From contig JARGOL010000006.1 of NCBI GenBank assembly GCA_029212745.1, positions 124,001 through 188,000 of the forward strand: 64,000 nt of DNA, in the 5' to 3' direction. The number at the start of each line of letters is the position of its first letter. Positions within the stretch are counted from its first letter, which is position 1. The translations under genes and the position numbers were made by a program. The DNA comes from Alcanivoracaceae bacterium (lineage in GTDB: Bacteria > Pseudomonadota > Gammaproteobacteria > Pseudomonadales > Alcanivoracaceae). Shown one piece after another: positions 38,872 to 49,184 of the stretch. Under the pieces are notes generated by a model. That model was given only the letters and a program-made list of their open reading frames with translations, ran no database searches and was not told where the DNA came from.

Positions 38872-39693
38872 TTATTGCGCTGCCAGCGCGACGGCGCTGT
38901 CAGTAGTGGTTGATTGAGCCGCCAGGTCACCCTTGCGAACACGGTCGAGGAACGGTTCGAAGCCGTTTTCACCGACCCAGAAACGCACCAGGTTATCGAC
39001 ACCCTTGGTGGTCAGCGTGGCGCCCGCCAGGCCATCCACCTTGTGCTCGGCATCCGGCGCAGCAGGGTCCACAGTGCCCTTGATCACGTTGATGGCGACG
39101 TCGCCCTGCTCGTCATAGAGCTTCTTGCCGGGCCACTGCGCCTTCCACTTCGGGTTGTCCACTTCCCCGCCCAGGCCGGGGGTTTCGGCATGCTCGTAGA
39201 AACCAAGACCAGCCACGGTGTTGGCATCCGGCTCCAGAGCGATGAAACCGTACAGCGTGGACCAGAGGCCATAACCGTGGATCGGCAGGATGATCTTGCT
39301 CAGGGAGCCATCCTCGTTGCGGGCCAGATACACCTCGGCCACCTTGGCCTGGCGCTTGATACTGGCCACATCCTCGTCGACATCGAGGACAATGTTTTCC
39401 GCCGGATCCTTGGCCGCTTTGCGCTGGTCATAGGAATCAGGCTTTTCCACCATCTCGCCGGTCTCGATGGAGACGAAGCGGCGATCAATGGTTTCGAACG
39501 CGGCTTTCACATCCATGCCCGGCTGATACAGGCCAGCGGCCTGCAGAATGTTGATCTGGCGGTCCAGGGTCTTGTTCTTTTCCTGAACAGGACGCAGGGA
39601 CACCGCCGCTGTTGCCACCACAATGGCGCACACCAGGCACACCAGAAAGGCGACGGTGATGGTGCGGGTAACGGATTCACTCTTGCCAGCCAT
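38872..39693 (-). CDS. nqrC: Na+-NQR subunit C
   Basis: NqrC carries a covalent FMN on the periplasmic side. The 273-aa protein has one N-terminal helix (about 11-32) and the flavin attachment motif DGLAGATLT, where T226 is the expected FMN-bearing residue modified by ApbE. Its ATG shares one base with the nqrB stop (TAATG). Confidence 0.97.
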   Translation of the reverse strand: MAGKSESVTRTITVAFLVCLVCAIVVATAAVSLRPVQEKNKTLDRQINILQAAGLYQPGMDVKAAFETIDRRFVSIETGEMVEKPDSYDQRKAAKDPAENIVLDVDEDVASIKRQAKVAEVYLARNEDGSLSKIILPIHGYGLWSTLYGFIALEPDANTVAGLGFYEHAETPGLGGEVDNPKWKAQWPGKKLYDEQGDVAINVIKGTVDPAAPDAEHKVDGLAGATLTTKGVDNLVRFWVGENGFEPFLDRVRKGDLAAQSTTTDSAVALAAQ

Positions 39694-40940
39694 TACGCCA
39701 GTCCTCCCGTGCGACGCAGGCGACGACGGATGTTCGCCCGGGTTACGAAGTAGTCAATCAGCGGCGCACACAGGTTGCCGAACAGGATTGCCAGCATGAT
39801 GCCTTCCGGGAACGCCGGGTTGATCACCCGGATAAGCACGGTCATGACACCAATCAGCGCGCCAAATACGAACTTGCCGGTGTTGGTCATGGACGCGGAT
39901 ACCGGGTCCGTGGCCATGAACACCATGCCGAAGGCAAAACCGCCAATGGTCAGGTGCCAGTACCAGGGCATGGCAAACATGGCATTGGTGTCAGAGCCGA
40001 TCACGTTGAACAGCAGGCTCATGGCCACCATGCCGCCGAACACGCCGGCCATGATGCGCCAGGAGGCGATGCGGGTGAGCAGCAGGCCCACGGCACCGAT
40101 GGCGATGGCCAGGGTGGAGGTTTCACCGATACAGCCCTGGATACCGCCCAGTGCGGTCTGCATCCAGGTCAGGTCAACGCCGGCAGAGGTGCCGGCCACG
40201 CCGGTCAGGCCAGCGGCATAATCGAGCCCGCCAGCAGCGGCCATGCCCAGCGGCGTGGCGCCGGAGAAGTTGTCAGCCGCCGTCCAGATGGCGTCACCGG
40301 ACATCTGCGCCGGGTAGGCGAAGTACAGGAATGCCCGGCCCACCAGCGCCGGGTTGAGGAAGTTCTTGCCGGTACCACCGAAGACTTCCTTGCCCACCAC
40401 AACACCGAAGGAAATGCCAAGGAACACCTGCCACAGGGGAATGGCCGGCGGCAGAATCAGCGAGAACAGGATACCAGTGACGAAGAAACCCTCGTTCACC
40501 TCATGGCCACGCTTCCAGGCAAACAGCCCTTCCCAGATGAAACCGCCGATGTAGACGGTCAGCACGATAGGTACGTAATAGACAGCGCCATGGATGAAAT
40601 TGGCGATGAAACTGGTCTGGTCAAAGCCGGTCAGGGCCGCGACGATATCGGTGCGCCAGCCGGGAATGGCCTGGAAACCGAATTCACTGATCTGCAGGTT
40701 GGCCTGGTAGCCGGTGTTGTAGATGCCGAACAGCAGTGCCGGCCAGGCACAGAACCAGACCGTCATCATCACCCGCTTTAGATCAATGCCGTCACGCACA
40801 TGGGCGGACGCCTTGGTCACCGTGTCAGGGCTGTAAAGCATGGTGTCGAACATTTCATAGAAGGTGTAGTACTTCTCGAACTTGCCACCTTCGTGGAAAT
40901 GCGGTGCCACCTTGTCGTCAATAAAGTTTCTCAAGCCCAT
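39693..40940 (-). CDS. nqrB: Na+-NQR subunit B
   Basis: NqrB is the large membrane subunit that carries covalent FMN and riboflavin and takes part in Na+ translocation. The 415-aa protein has many transmembrane helices and the flavinylation motif SGATPL with T229. It lies 2 bases after nqrA and overlaps nqrC by 1 base. Confidence 0.98.
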   Translation of the reverse strand: MGLRNFIDDKVAPHFHEGGKFEKYYTFYEMFDTMLYSPDTVTKASAHVRDGIDLKRVMMTVWFCAWPALLFGIYNTGYQANLQISEFGFQAIPGWRTDIVAALTGFDQTSFIANFIHGAVYYVPIVLTVYIGGFIWEGLFAWKRGHEVNEGFFVTGILFSLILPPAIPLWQVFLGISFGVVVGKEVFGGTGKNFLNPALVGRAFLYFAYPAQMSGDAIWTAADNFSGATPLGMAAAGGLDYAAGLTGVAGTSAGVDLTWMQTALGGIQGCIGETSTLAIAIGAVGLLLTRIASWRIMAGVFGGMVAMSLLFNVIGSDTNAMFAMPWYWHLTIGGFAFGMVFMATDPVSASMTNTGKFVFGALIGVMTVLIRVINPAFPEGIMLAILFGNLCAPLIDYFVTRANIRRRLRRTGGLA

Positions 40941-40942
40941 GG

Positions 40943-42289
40943 TCAGCCCTCCACCTCGATACGGGTCAGGTTGTCACGCAGGATCGGGCCGTACTCGTAC
41001 TTGCCCACGCACACATAGGTGCACAGGGCCAGATCCTCTTCCACCAGCTCCAGCGCGCCCAGTGCCTGGGCACTGTCGGTGTCACCGACAATCAGGGAGC
41101 GCAGCAGCTGCGTGGGCAGAATGTCCAGCGGCATGACCTTCTCGTACGCACCAATGGGCACCATGGCCCGCTCGGAACCGTTGGTGTTGGTGGTCATGGC
41201 CAGCCGCTTGCCCGGCATCAGCTTGGACAGGTAGATATTCATAACCGAGTGGCGGTTAATCCCCGGTGAAATGTAGCCGAACAGCTGGCGGTCACGGCCT
41301 TCACGCAGCACGGTTACCTGGTTGCTGTTGCGCGACAGGTAGGCCACCGGGCCACGGGCGTTGTGGCCGGCAAATACCGAGCCGGCGATGATGCGGTTGT
41401 CGCCTTCCAGCACCTGGCCGGCGGTCAGTTGCTCGAGGCTGGCACCGACGCGGGTGCGCATCAGGCGCGGTTCCCGCACCTGCGGCCCTGCCAGGGCGAT
41501 GACACGTTCCAGGTTGAGCTTGCCGGTGGTGAACAGGCGGCCGATGGCAATCACGTCCTGGTAATTCACGCTCCAGACAGTCTTGCCCGGGCCCACCGGA
41601 TCAAGATGGTGGATATGGGTGCCGGCGAGACCGGCCGGGTGCGGCCCGGCAAACGTCTCTTCACGCACCTGCCCTTGCTGGAACGACGGCTGGCGGCTGC
41701 CATGCTTCTTGCACACCCAGACCGGCCCATCGGTGAGACAGGTCAGCACGGCGAGACCGTCACGGAAATCCTGTTCTGCCTCGGCGATGATCACATCCGG
41801 GTCGGCAGCCAGCGGATTGGTATCCATGGCGGTGACAAAAATGGAATTGGGCGCGGAGCCGGGAGACGGCACCTTGCCGAACGGGCGGCTACGCAGGGTG
41901 GTCCAGAGGCCGGAGTCCACCAGCTGCTGCTGCGCCGCGTCGCGGTCGATGCTGCCCAGCGCGCTACGCTCATGGCTGGCGAAGGTGACTTCCTCTTCCT
42001 GCTCGGCCACTTCGATGACCACGGACAGCAGGACACGCTTGTGGCCACGGTTCACCGCCTTGACGGTGCCACCGGCCGGGGCGGTGTACTTCACCCCTTC
42101 GGTCTTCTTGTCCGTGAACAGCAACTGGCCTTTCTTGACCGTATCGCCTTCACGCACTTCCATGGTCGGCTTCATACCCGGGTAGTCACCACCAACAATG
42201 GCAACCTCACGGATGCTGGGCCCCTCACTGATAACCTGACGCGGCTCACCCGCGATAGGAAGATCAAGTCCCCGCTTGATTTTGATCAT
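40943..42289 (-). CDS. nqrA: Na+-NQR subunit A
   Basis: NqrA is the soluble quinone-site subunit. The 448-aa protein starts with the conserved [15 protein letters not shown] chose ATG 42289, which has GAGAGG just upstream; an upstream in-frame start adds 40 residues with no family similarity and lies within the leader. It is first in the nqrABCDEF-apbE-nqrM operon. Confidence 0.97.
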   Translation of the reverse strand: MIKIKRGLDLPIAGEPRQVISEGPSIREVAIVGGDYPGMKPTMEVREGDTVKKGQLLFTDKKTEGVKYTAPAGGTVKAVNRGHKRVLLSVVIEVAEQEEEVTFASHERSALGSIDRDAAQQQLVDSGLWTTLRSRPFGKVPSPGSAPNSIFVTAMDTNPLAADPDVIIAEAEQDFRDGLAVLTCLTDGPVWVCKKHGSRQPSFQQGQVREETFAGPHPAGLAGTHIHHLDPVGPGKTVWSVNYQDVIAIGRLFTTGKLNLERVIALAGPQVREPRLMRTRVGASLEQLTAGQVLEGDNRIIAGSVFAGHNARGPVAYLSRNSNQVTVLREGRDRQLFGYISPGINRHSVMNIYLSKLMPGKRLAMTTNTNGSERAMVPIGAYEKVMPLDILPTQLLRSLIVGDTDSAQALGALELVEEDLALCTYVCVGKYEYGPILRDNLTRIEVEG

Positions 42290-42407
42290 AGCCTCTCGCC
42301 CGTCTGCGAACTGTTCTGGAATTGCCCGACGCTGGACACACTGGCCTTCCATGACCGGCTCAGGGCAACCAGCACTGCCCTGCCCGGCCCACTGCCCGGC
42401 GCGCGAC

Positions 42408-42436
42408 ATTATAGTGGTGCGCCTGCTGGGTTGCCA
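42408..42436 (-). promoter_or_regulatory. Putative nqr operon promoter
   Basis: Minus-strand -10 is a perfect TATAAT, with a weak -35 TGGCAA 17 bases upstream. The leader to nqrA would be about 112 nt. Confidence 0.6.
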
Positions 42437-42518
42437 GCCAACTCTCGGATTTTCGGCGTGTTTTCACGCTGTTTAACGTGCCTTTGACGCGCATCAAGAG
42501 CTGCACCACTGGCACCAC

Positions 42519-42545
42519 AAAAAAGGCCCGCATGGCAGGCCTTTT
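42519..42545 (-). terminator. Intrinsic terminator after gap
   Basis: On the minus strand a 9-bp stem (AAGGCCTGC / GCGGGCCTT, one U-G pair) with a CAT loop is followed by a T run. It begins about 12 bases after the gap stop. Confidence 0.82.
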
Positions 42546-42556
42546 CTGAGTACTGC

Positions 42557-43996
42557 TTATTCCCAGGGGTACCCGGGATACTCGACGCCGGAAATCTGCT
42601 GCAGGATGCGCATGACCTGGCAGCTGTAGCCGAACTCGTTGTCGTACCAGACGTACAGCACGCAGTAGCGGCCATCCACCAGGGTCGCCTCGGCATCAAT
42701 CACGGACGCGTGGCGTGAGCCGACAAAGTCGGTGGACACGGCATCCGGCGAGCTGACGTAGTCAATCTGGCGCTGCAGGGGTGAATGCAGGGACACCCAG
42801 CGCAGGTAGTCATTCAACTCGTCCAGCGAGGTTTCCTTGCCCAGCGTCAGGTTGAGGATCGCCAGGGACACGTTCGGCGTCGGCACACGGATGGAGTTGC
42901 CGGACAGCTTGCCCGCCAGCTCCGGCAGCGCCTTGGCGGCCGCCGTGGCCGCACCGGTCTCGGTGATGACCATGTTCAGCGGTGCCGCACGCCCACGACG
43001 CGGGCCCTTGTGGAAGTTATCCAGCAGGTTCTGGTCGTTGGTGTAGGAGTGCACCGTTTCCACGTGGCCGTGCTCGATGCCGAACTTGTCGTTCAGCGCC
43101 TTCAGCGGCGGCACGATGGCGTTGGTGGTGCAGCTGGCCGCCGAGATGATCTTGTCGTCGTCACTGATCAGGTCGTTGTTGACCCCGTGAACGATGTTCT
43201 TCAGGTCACCCTTGCCCGGCGCCGTCAGGATCACCCGGTCGATGCCCGGACGGGACAGGTGCACACCCAGGCCCTCGGCATCCCGCCACTTGCCGGTGTT
43301 GTCGATGAGGATGGCGTTGTTGAGGCCATACTCGGTGTAATCCACCTCGGACGGGTCGTTGGCGTAGATCACCTTGATGAAGTTGCCATTGGCGATCAGG
43401 GCATTATCTTCCTCGTCCACGGCGATGGTGCCATGGAACGGGCCGTGAACCGAGTCGCGGCGCATCAGGCTGGCGCGCTTTTGCAGGTCGTTCTTGCCGG
43501 ATTCACGTACCACGATGGCCTTCAGGCGCAGGCCATGGCCGGAGCCGACCTTCTCGATCAGCAGGCGGGCCAGGATACGGCCGATACGACCGAAGCCGTA
43601 CAGCACCACGTCGGTGGGCTCGGGCAGGTCGATCTTGTTCTCCACCGCCGATTTCAGCTCCTCGGCGACGAACTCGGCCACGGACAGGCCGCGGTTGTCG
43701 GTCTTGAAGGCCACCGCCACCTTGCCGATGTCGATGCGGCTGGGCCCCAGGTCCAGCTTCACCACTTCCTGCAGGATCGGGAAGGTATCCACCACGGACA
43801 GCTCGGCATCCTCGATCTGCTTGACGAACCGGTGCGTCTTGAGGATCTGGATAACGGACTTGTTAACCAGGGTGCGACTGTAAACGGTAGTGGTGACGTT
43901 CTTCTCGCGATAGAGCTTGCCGATCATGGGAATCATGGCTTCAGCAATTTCTTCGCGGTTTTTCCAGCGTCCGAAGTGGTCTTCCTGCTTGTTCAC
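42557..43996 (-). CDS. gap: Glyceraldehyde-3-phosphate dehydrogenase, large form
   Basis: The enzyme oxidises glyceraldehyde-3-phosphate with NAD(P)+ or runs in reverse for gluconeogenesis. The 479-aa protein has an extra N-terminal domain of about 128 residues before the Rossmann motif GFGRIGR (134-140); the catalytic cysteine is C289 in AASCTTNAI. This long form next to nqr and mfd is also found in Pseudomonas and differs from the usual 330-aa enzyme. Coenzyme choice and direction are not shown by the sequence. Confidence 0.93.
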   Translation of the reverse strand: MNKQEDHFGRWKNREEIAEAMIPMIGKLYREKNVTTTVYSRTLVNKSVIQILKTHRFVKQIEDAELSVVDTFPILQEVVKLDLGPSRIDIGKVAVAFKTDNRGLSVAEFVAEELKSAVENKIDLPEPTDVVLYGFGRIGRILARLLIEKVGSGHGLRLKAIVVRESGKNDLQKRASLMRRDSVHGPFHGTIAVDEEDNALIANGNFIKVIYANDPSEVDYTEYGLNNAILIDNTGKWRDAEGLGVHLSRPGIDRVILTAPGKGDLKNIVHGVNNDLISDDDKIISAASCTTNAIVPPLKALNDKFGIEHGHVETVHSYTNDQNLLDNFHKGPRRGRAAPLNMVITETGAATAAAKALPELAGKLSGNSIRVPTPNVSLAILNLTLGKETSLDELNDYLRWVSLHSPLQRQIDYVSSPDAVSTDFVGSRHASVIDAEATLVDGRYCVLYVWYDNEFGYSCQVMRILQQISGVEYPGYPWE

Positions 43997-44067
43997 GGTA
44001 GGGCCTCTCGGTTTAGGGGGGGTTCGACGGGGCCCACCGCCGGTGGCGGGCCCTCTTCGGGGCGCGA

Positions 44068-44096
44068 ATTCTAACCGCTTGCGGCGCCGCTATCCA
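44068..44096 (-). promoter_or_regulatory. Putative gap promoter
   Basis: Minus-strand TGGATA and TAGAAT are separated by 17 bases, about 65 bases before the gap ATG. Confidence 0.4.
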
Positions 44097-44120
44097 CTGG
44101 TGAAGGGCACCATTGATCAG

Positions 44121-44714
44121 CTAGCGGAAGGCACGAGCCACCGCAGCCCGCAGGGCCGGCACCACCTGCTCGTCAAACCAGGGCCGCTGGGCCAGCCAGC
44201 GCCGGTTGCGCGGGCTCGGATGGGGCAAGGCAAACAGGCCGTCGGGATGCTCCTGCCAGGCAGCCACATTGGCGGAGACACTGCCCTGCCACTGTGGCAG
44301 GTAGTGGCGCTGGGCATACTGGCCGATCAGCAGCGTCAGGCGGATGGCCGGCAGCTGGGCCAGCAGGGGCCGGTGCCAGGTGGCAGCACATTCCGGCCGG
44401 GGTGGCAGATCCCCTCCTCGTCCGCGCCCCGGATAACAGAAGCCCATCGGCATGATGGCGACGCGGGCCGGGTCATAGAAGGTGTCCCGGTCCATCTGCA
44501 GCCAGTCACGCAAACGCTCACCGGAGGGGTCATTCCAGGGAATGCCGGTCTCATGCACCCGGGTGCCGGGGGCCTGGCCAATCACCAGCAGGCGGGCGCT
44601 GGGCGCCATCTGCAGCACCGGGCGTGGACCCAGTGGCAGGTGCGGCTGGCACAGCCGGCAGGCGCGCACCTCGTCCAGCAGGGCAATCCGCTCAGACACG
44701 GGGCTCCTGCTCAT
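44121..44714 (-). CDS. Uracil-DNA glycosylase family protein with four conserved-spacing cysteines
   Basis: The 197-aa protein belongs to the UDG superfamily (PF03167): GQAPG motif near 46-50 and PHPSPRN near the C-terminus. C19, C22, C93 and C109 fit the Cys-X2-Cys-Xn-Cys-X15-Cys spacing of iron-sulfur UDGs of families 4 and 5. Activity on uracil is likely but unproven, since the first motif is GQAPG rather than GEAPG. It overlaps the tesB end by 23 bases, so the two are probably co-transcribed. Confidence 0.85.
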   Translation of the reverse strand: MSRSPVSERIALLDEVRACRLCQPHLPLGPRPVLQMAPSARLLVIGQAPGTRVHETGIPWNDPSGERLRDWLQMDRDTFYDPARVAIMPMGFCYPGRGRGGDLPPRPECAATWHRPLLAQLPAIRLTLLIGQYAQRHYLPQWQGSVSANVAAWQEHPDGLFALPHPSPRNRRWLAQRPWFDEQVVPALRAAVARAFR

Positions 44715-45567
44715 GCAGGCGCATCAGCCCCTCCTGCACCACCGACGCCACCAGCGTGCCGTCCTGGCGATAGATCAAGCCGCGATTGATGCCACGCGCG
44801 CCAGTGGCCGTGGGCGCATCAGTGGCGTACAGCAGCCATTCGTCCACCCGGAACGGGCGGTGGAACCACATGGCATGGTCCAGGCTGGCGGCCTGCACAT
44901 GGGGCTGAAAGAAGTTCATGCCGTGGGGCAGCATGGCAGTGCCCATCAGGCCGAAGTCGGAGCAGAACGTCAGCAACGCCCGGTTGGTGGCTTCATCCAC
45001 GTCAATCCGGTCACTGATGCGAAACCAGGCCAGCCGGGTCGGGTCCTGGGGCTCGGCCTCGAAGCTGTTGGCCGGCTTGATCGGCCGGAACTCCACCGGC
45101 CGCTCCTGCAGGAAGGCGGCGCGGAACTTGTCCGGGATACGCTCGGCAAACTGCCGGCGAATGGCGTCATCGCTTTCCAGTGTCTCCGGCGCCGGCACGT
45201 CCGGCATGTCCGTCTGGTGCTCGACGCCCTCTTCCGGCTCCTGGTAGCTGGCCGCCAGGCTGAAAATGGCTTTACCGTGCTGGATGGCATTGACCCGCCG
45301 GGTGGTGAAGCTCTTGCCGTCACGAATGCGATCGACGTCGTAGATGATGGGCACGGAGAAGTCCCCCGGGCGCAGGAAATAGGCATGCAGCGAATGCACC
45401 GGACGGGCGTCCGGCACTGTGCGTGAGGCCGCCATCAGCGCCTGGCCGGCCACCAGGCCGCCAAATATGCTGCGCTGGCCGGTGGCCACGGTCTGGCCAC
45501 GAAACAGGTTCTGCTCCAGCTGTTCCAGCTGGATGATATCCAAAAGGCCACGGACTACTTCTCTCAT
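44692..45567 (-). CDS. tesB: Acyl-CoA thioesterase II TesB
   Basis: TesB hydrolyses medium and long acyl-CoA to free fatty acid and CoA. The 291-aa double-hotdog protein has the FGGLVAGQAL motif and the aspartate-containing TFCSDFGLMGT segment of the active site. I chose ATG 45567 (MREVVRGLLDI), preceded by GGGAGAG; an upstream in-frame start adds 22 residues. It diverges from mfd. Confidence 0.95.
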   Translation of the reverse strand: MREVVRGLLDIIQLEQLEQNLFRGQTVATGQRSIFGGLVAGQALMAASRTVPDARPVHSLHAYFLRPGDFSVPIIYDVDRIRDGKSFTTRRVNAIQHGKAIFSLAASYQEPEEGVEHQTDMPDVPAPETLESDDAIRRQFAERIPDKFRAAFLQERPVEFRPIKPANSFEAEPQDPTRLAWFRISDRIDVDEATNRALLTFCSDFGLMGTAMLPHGMNFFQPHVQAASLDHAMWFHRPFRVDEWLLYATDAPTATGARGINRGLIYRQDGTLVASVVQEGLMRLHEQEPRV

Positions 45568-45724
45568 GACGCTCTCCCGGGCAAATGACAAGGGCCGCCA
45601 TGATAGCGGCTGGCGCCAGTGAATGCGTGCCATTAATCAGGCCGCCAATGATGCCTTCGCGGGTGTTACCGGCCGCTGCTTTGGCTACAATACGCCGCCT
45701 TCGCTTCCCAGCCACGGATTCCGG

Positions 45725-48700
45725 ATGACCCTGTTACCCCAGCAAGCCCTGTTCCCCACCGGTCCCGACCGTCACCGGGACTGGGCCGGCCTGGACCAGG
45801 GCAATGCCGCCGCGGTGCTGGCCGAACTGGCGCCGCAACAGGAAGGTCCGCTGCTGGTGGTGACACCGGATTCCAGCAGCGCCCAGCAACTGTTTGACGC
45901 GCTCGGCTTCTACCTCGCCGATGAAAGCGTGGAGGTGCTGTTCTTCCCGGACTGGGAAACCCTGCCCTACGACCTGTTCTCGCCGCACCAGGACATCATC
46001 AGCGACCGCATCAGTGTGCTGCACCGCCTGCCGCGTATCCGCCAGGGCATTGTCATTGCCCCGGTGAACACCCTGATGCAGCGTCTGGCCCCGCGCCCCC
46101 ACGTGGAAGGCAACAGCTTCCTGCTCAAGCGCGGCGAGCGGTTCGACCTGGAAACCACACGCGAGCAACTGGCCGCCTGCGGCTATCGCCAGCGTGACAA
46201 TGTCTACGAGCATGGCGAATTCGCCGTCCGTGGCGCCATCGTCGATATCTTCCCCATGGGGGCCGAACAGCCGTTCCGGGTGGAGCTGTTCGATGACGAG
46301 ATCGAGTCGCTGCGCCTGTTCGACCCGGAGACCCAGCGCAGTTCCGAACAGGTCCAGGAGCTGCGGCTGCTGCCGGCGGCGGAATACCCGCTCACCGAAG
46401 ACGGCATCGACCAGTTCCGCCGGCGCTTTCGCGACACCTTTGACGTCGACCACCGCAACTGCCCGCTCTACCAGGACATTGCCGAGGGCCATGCCACTGC
46501 CGGTGTCGAGTACTACCTGCCCCTGTTCTTCGATGAACTCAGCCAGCTGTTCGACTACCTGCCGGCCAACAGCCAGATCGTCCAGCTCAAGGGCACCGAC
46601 GATGCCGCCAGCCACTTCTGGGAGGAAGTGCAGTCGCGCTATGAAAGCCGTCGCCACGACATCCAGCGGCCGCTGCTGGCACCGAGCGCCATCTTCCTGC
46701 GCCCGGACGAACTGAACGGCCAGTACAACCGCTACCCGCGTGCGCGCATTGCCGACAAGGGCATCGACTTCCCGTTCCAGCAATCCCCGGTGTTCCAGGC
46801 GGACAAGGACGGCAACCCGGCCACCGCCCTGAAGGCCTGGCTGCAACAGCATCCTGACCTGCGCGTGTTGTTGTGTGCAGAAACCGCTGGCCGCCGCGAA
46901 GCCTTGCTGACACTGGCCCAGAAAGCCGGCCTGCAACCGGAAATGGTGGATGGCTGGCAGGCCTTCGACCGTGGCCATGCACCGCTGTGCCTGACCGTGG
47001 GCGAGCTGGACCAGGGCTTCGTGGCTGAAGACTATGGCGTTGCCGTGATTGCCGAAGCGCAGCTGTACGGCGACCGGGTGATGCAACGCCGCCGCCGGCG
47101 CACCACGGAAACCACCAACGAGCAGGCATTCCGCTCCCTGGGCGAACTCACCACCGGCTCACCGGTGGTGCACATTGATCACGGTGTGGGCCGTTACCAG
47201 GGCCTGGTGCACATGGACATCGACAACCAGCCGCACGAATTCCTGCTGCTGGAATACGCCGGCGGCGACAAGCTGTATGTGCCGGTTTCGTCACTGCACC
47301 TGATCAGTCGCTACGGCGCTGGCGACCCGGATCATGCGCCGCTCACTCGCCTGGGCTCGGAACAATGGAGCAAGGCACGCCAGAAAGCCGCCGAGAAAGT
47401 GAACGACGTGGCGGCAGAACTGCTCAACACCTATGCCCGTCGCGAAGCCCGTGAGGGCCGGCGTTTCAAGGTGGAGGAAGCCGACTACCAGCGCTTTGCC
47501 GCCGGCTTTCCGTTCGAGGAAACACCGGACCAGCAGCTGGCCATCAAGAATGTCCTGCTGGACCTGGAAGCGGGCCGCCCCATGGATCGCCTGGTCTGCG
47601 GTGACGTCGGCTTTGGCAAGACCGAAGTGGCCATGCGCGCCGCGTTCGTGGCAGTGCAGAACGGCGCCCAGGTGGCCATCCTCGTGCCCACCACCCTGCT
47701 CGCCCAGCAGCATTTCGAATCCTTCAGCGACCGCTTTGCCGACTGGCCGGTAACCATCGAGGTGATGAGCCGTTTTCGCAGCAACAAGGAACGCGAGGCG
47801 GTGTTGCAGCGTCTCGCCGAGGGCAAGGTGGACATCGTCGTCGGCACCCACCAGTTGCTGCAACCGGGCATTACCTTCAAGGACCTGGGCCTGCTGGTGG
47901 TGGACGAAGAACACCGCTTCGGCGTCCGTCACAAGGAACGCCTGAAGGAATTACGCGCCGAGTGCGACATCCTCACCATGACCGCCACACCGATCCCGCG
48001 CACACTGAACATGTCGCTCTCGGGTATGCGTGACATTTCCATCATCGCCACGCCGCCGGAAAAACGGCTGTCGGTGAAGACCTTCGTGCAGCAGAAAGAC
48101 AGCGGCATCATCCGCGAGGCCATCCTGCGCGAGCTGCTCCGCGGTGGCCAGGTGTATTACCTGCACAACGACATCGAACGCATGGAACGCACCGCCGAAG
48201 AGATTCATGAACTGGTACCCGATGCGCGTGTGGTCACCGCCCATGGCCAGATGCGCGAGCGCGACCTGGAAGCAGTGATGAGCGATTTCTATCACCGCCG
48301 CTTCAACGTGCTGGTGTGCTCCACCATTATCGAGACCGGCATCGATGTGCCCAGTGCCAACACCATTGTCATCGAGCGCGCTGACAAGTTCGGCCTGGCA
48401 CAGCTGCACCAGCTGCGTGGTCGCGTGGGCCGTTCCCATCACCAGGCCTATGCCTACCTGCTGACACCGCCGCCGAAGGTGATGACAAAGGACGCGCGCA
48501 AACGGCTGGAAGCGATCGAGTCGGCAAGCGACCTGGGTGCCGGCTTCATGCTTGCCAGCCATGACCTGGAGATCCGCGGAGCCGGCGAGTTGCTTGGCGA
48601 TGAACAGCACGGCCATATCGAGTCCATCGGCTTTTCCCTCTATATGGAGATGCTGGAGCAGGCAGTGGAGTCCCTGCGCCGGGGCGAGCAGCCGGACACC

Positions 48701-49162
48701 AGCAAGCCCCTGTCCGGCGGGCCGGATGTTAACCTGCGCATCCCGGCGCTCATTCCGGATGACTACCTGCCGGACGTATTTACCCGCCTGACCCTGTACA
48801 AACGCATTGCCGGCTGCCGCAACCACGACCAGCTGGACGCCCTGCAAGTGGAAATGATTGACCGTTTCGGCCTGCTGCCGCAGCAGGTGAAATACCTGTT
48901 TGCCGTGACCGAACTGCGCCTGCGGGCGGAACAGCTGGGTATCGCCAAGGTCGACACCACGGCGAAGAGCACCCGGCTGGAATTTTCCGAGAAAACAGCG
49001 GTCGACCCACTGGTACTGGTGAAACTGGTACAGTCGGCGCCGACCCGCTACAAGCTGGAGGGCGCCACGGCGCTGAAGTTCATTGCCGACGCGGACAGCT
49101 ACGACGAACGCCTCGAGGTTGTGAACGGATTACTGGACACACTGGCCGGCACCAGCAGATAG
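45725..49162 (+). CDS. mfd: Transcription-repair coupling factor Mfd
   Basis: Mfd displaces RNA polymerase stalled at DNA damage and recruits UvrA. The 1145-aa protein has UvrB-like N-terminal domains, the RNA-polymerase-interacting Tudor-like domain (around 480-560), a translocase with Walker A GDVGFGKTEVA and DEEH box (VVDEEHRFG), QLRGRVGRS in motif VI, and the C-terminal TRCF domain. I chose ATG 45725; the frame extends 34 codons upstream without family similarity. A TACAAT -10-like element lies at 45686-45691. Confidence 0.98.
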   Translation: MTLLPQQALFPTGPDRHRDWAGLDQGNAAAVLAELAPQQEGPLLVVTPDSSSAQQLFDALGFYLADESVEVLFFPDWETLPYDLFSPHQDIISDRISVLHRLPRIRQGIVIAPVNTLMQRLAPRPHVEGNSFLLKRGERFDLETTREQLAACGYRQRDNVYEHGEFAVRGAIVDIFPMGAEQPFRVELFDDEIESLRLFDPETQRSSEQVQELRLLPAAEYPLTEDGIDQFRRRFRDTFDVDHRNCPLYQDIAEGHATAGVEYYLPLFFDELSQLFDYLPANSQIVQLKGTDDAASHFWEEVQSRYESRRHDIQRPLLAPSAIFLRPDELNGQYNRYPRARIADKGIDFPFQQSPVFQADKDGNPATALKAWLQQHPDLRVLLCAETAGRREALLTLAQKAGLQPEMVDGWQAFDRGHAPLCLTVGELDQGFVAEDYGVAVIAEAQLYGDRVMQRRRRRTTETTNEQAFRSLGELTTGSPVVHIDHGVGRYQGLVHMDIDNQPHEFLLLEYAGGDKLYVPVSSLHLISRYGAGDPDHAPLTRLGSEQWSKARQKAAEKVNDVAAELLNTYARREAREGRRFKVEEADYQRFAAGFPFEETPDQQLAIKNVLLDLEAGRPMDRLVCGDVGFGKTEVAMRAAFVAVQNGAQVAILVPTTLLAQQHFESFSDRFADWPVTIEVMSRFRSNKEREAVLQRLAEGKVDIVVGTHQLLQPGITFKDLGLLVVDEEHRFGVRHKERLKELRAECDILTMTATPIPRTLNMSLSGMRDISIIATPPEKRLSVKTFVQQKDSGIIREAILRELLRGGQVYYLHNDIERMERTAEEIHELVPDARVVTAHGQMRERDLEAVMSDFYHRRFNVLVCSTIIETGIDVPSANTIVIERADKFGLAQLHQLRGRVGRSHHQAYAYLLTPPPKVMTKDARKRLEAIESASDLGAGFMLASHDLEIRGAGELLGDEQHGHIESIGFSLYMEMLEQAVESLRRGEQPDTSKPLSGGPDVNLRIPALIPDDYLPDVFTRLTLYKRIAGCRNHDQLDALQVEMIDRFGLLPQQVKYLFAVTELRLRAEQLGIAKVDTTAKSTRLEFSEKTAVDPLVLVKLVQSAPTRYKLEGATALKFIADADSYDERLEVVNGLLDTLAGTSR

Positions 49163-49184
49163 TGTCGCCTGCGGAGGACTTACC

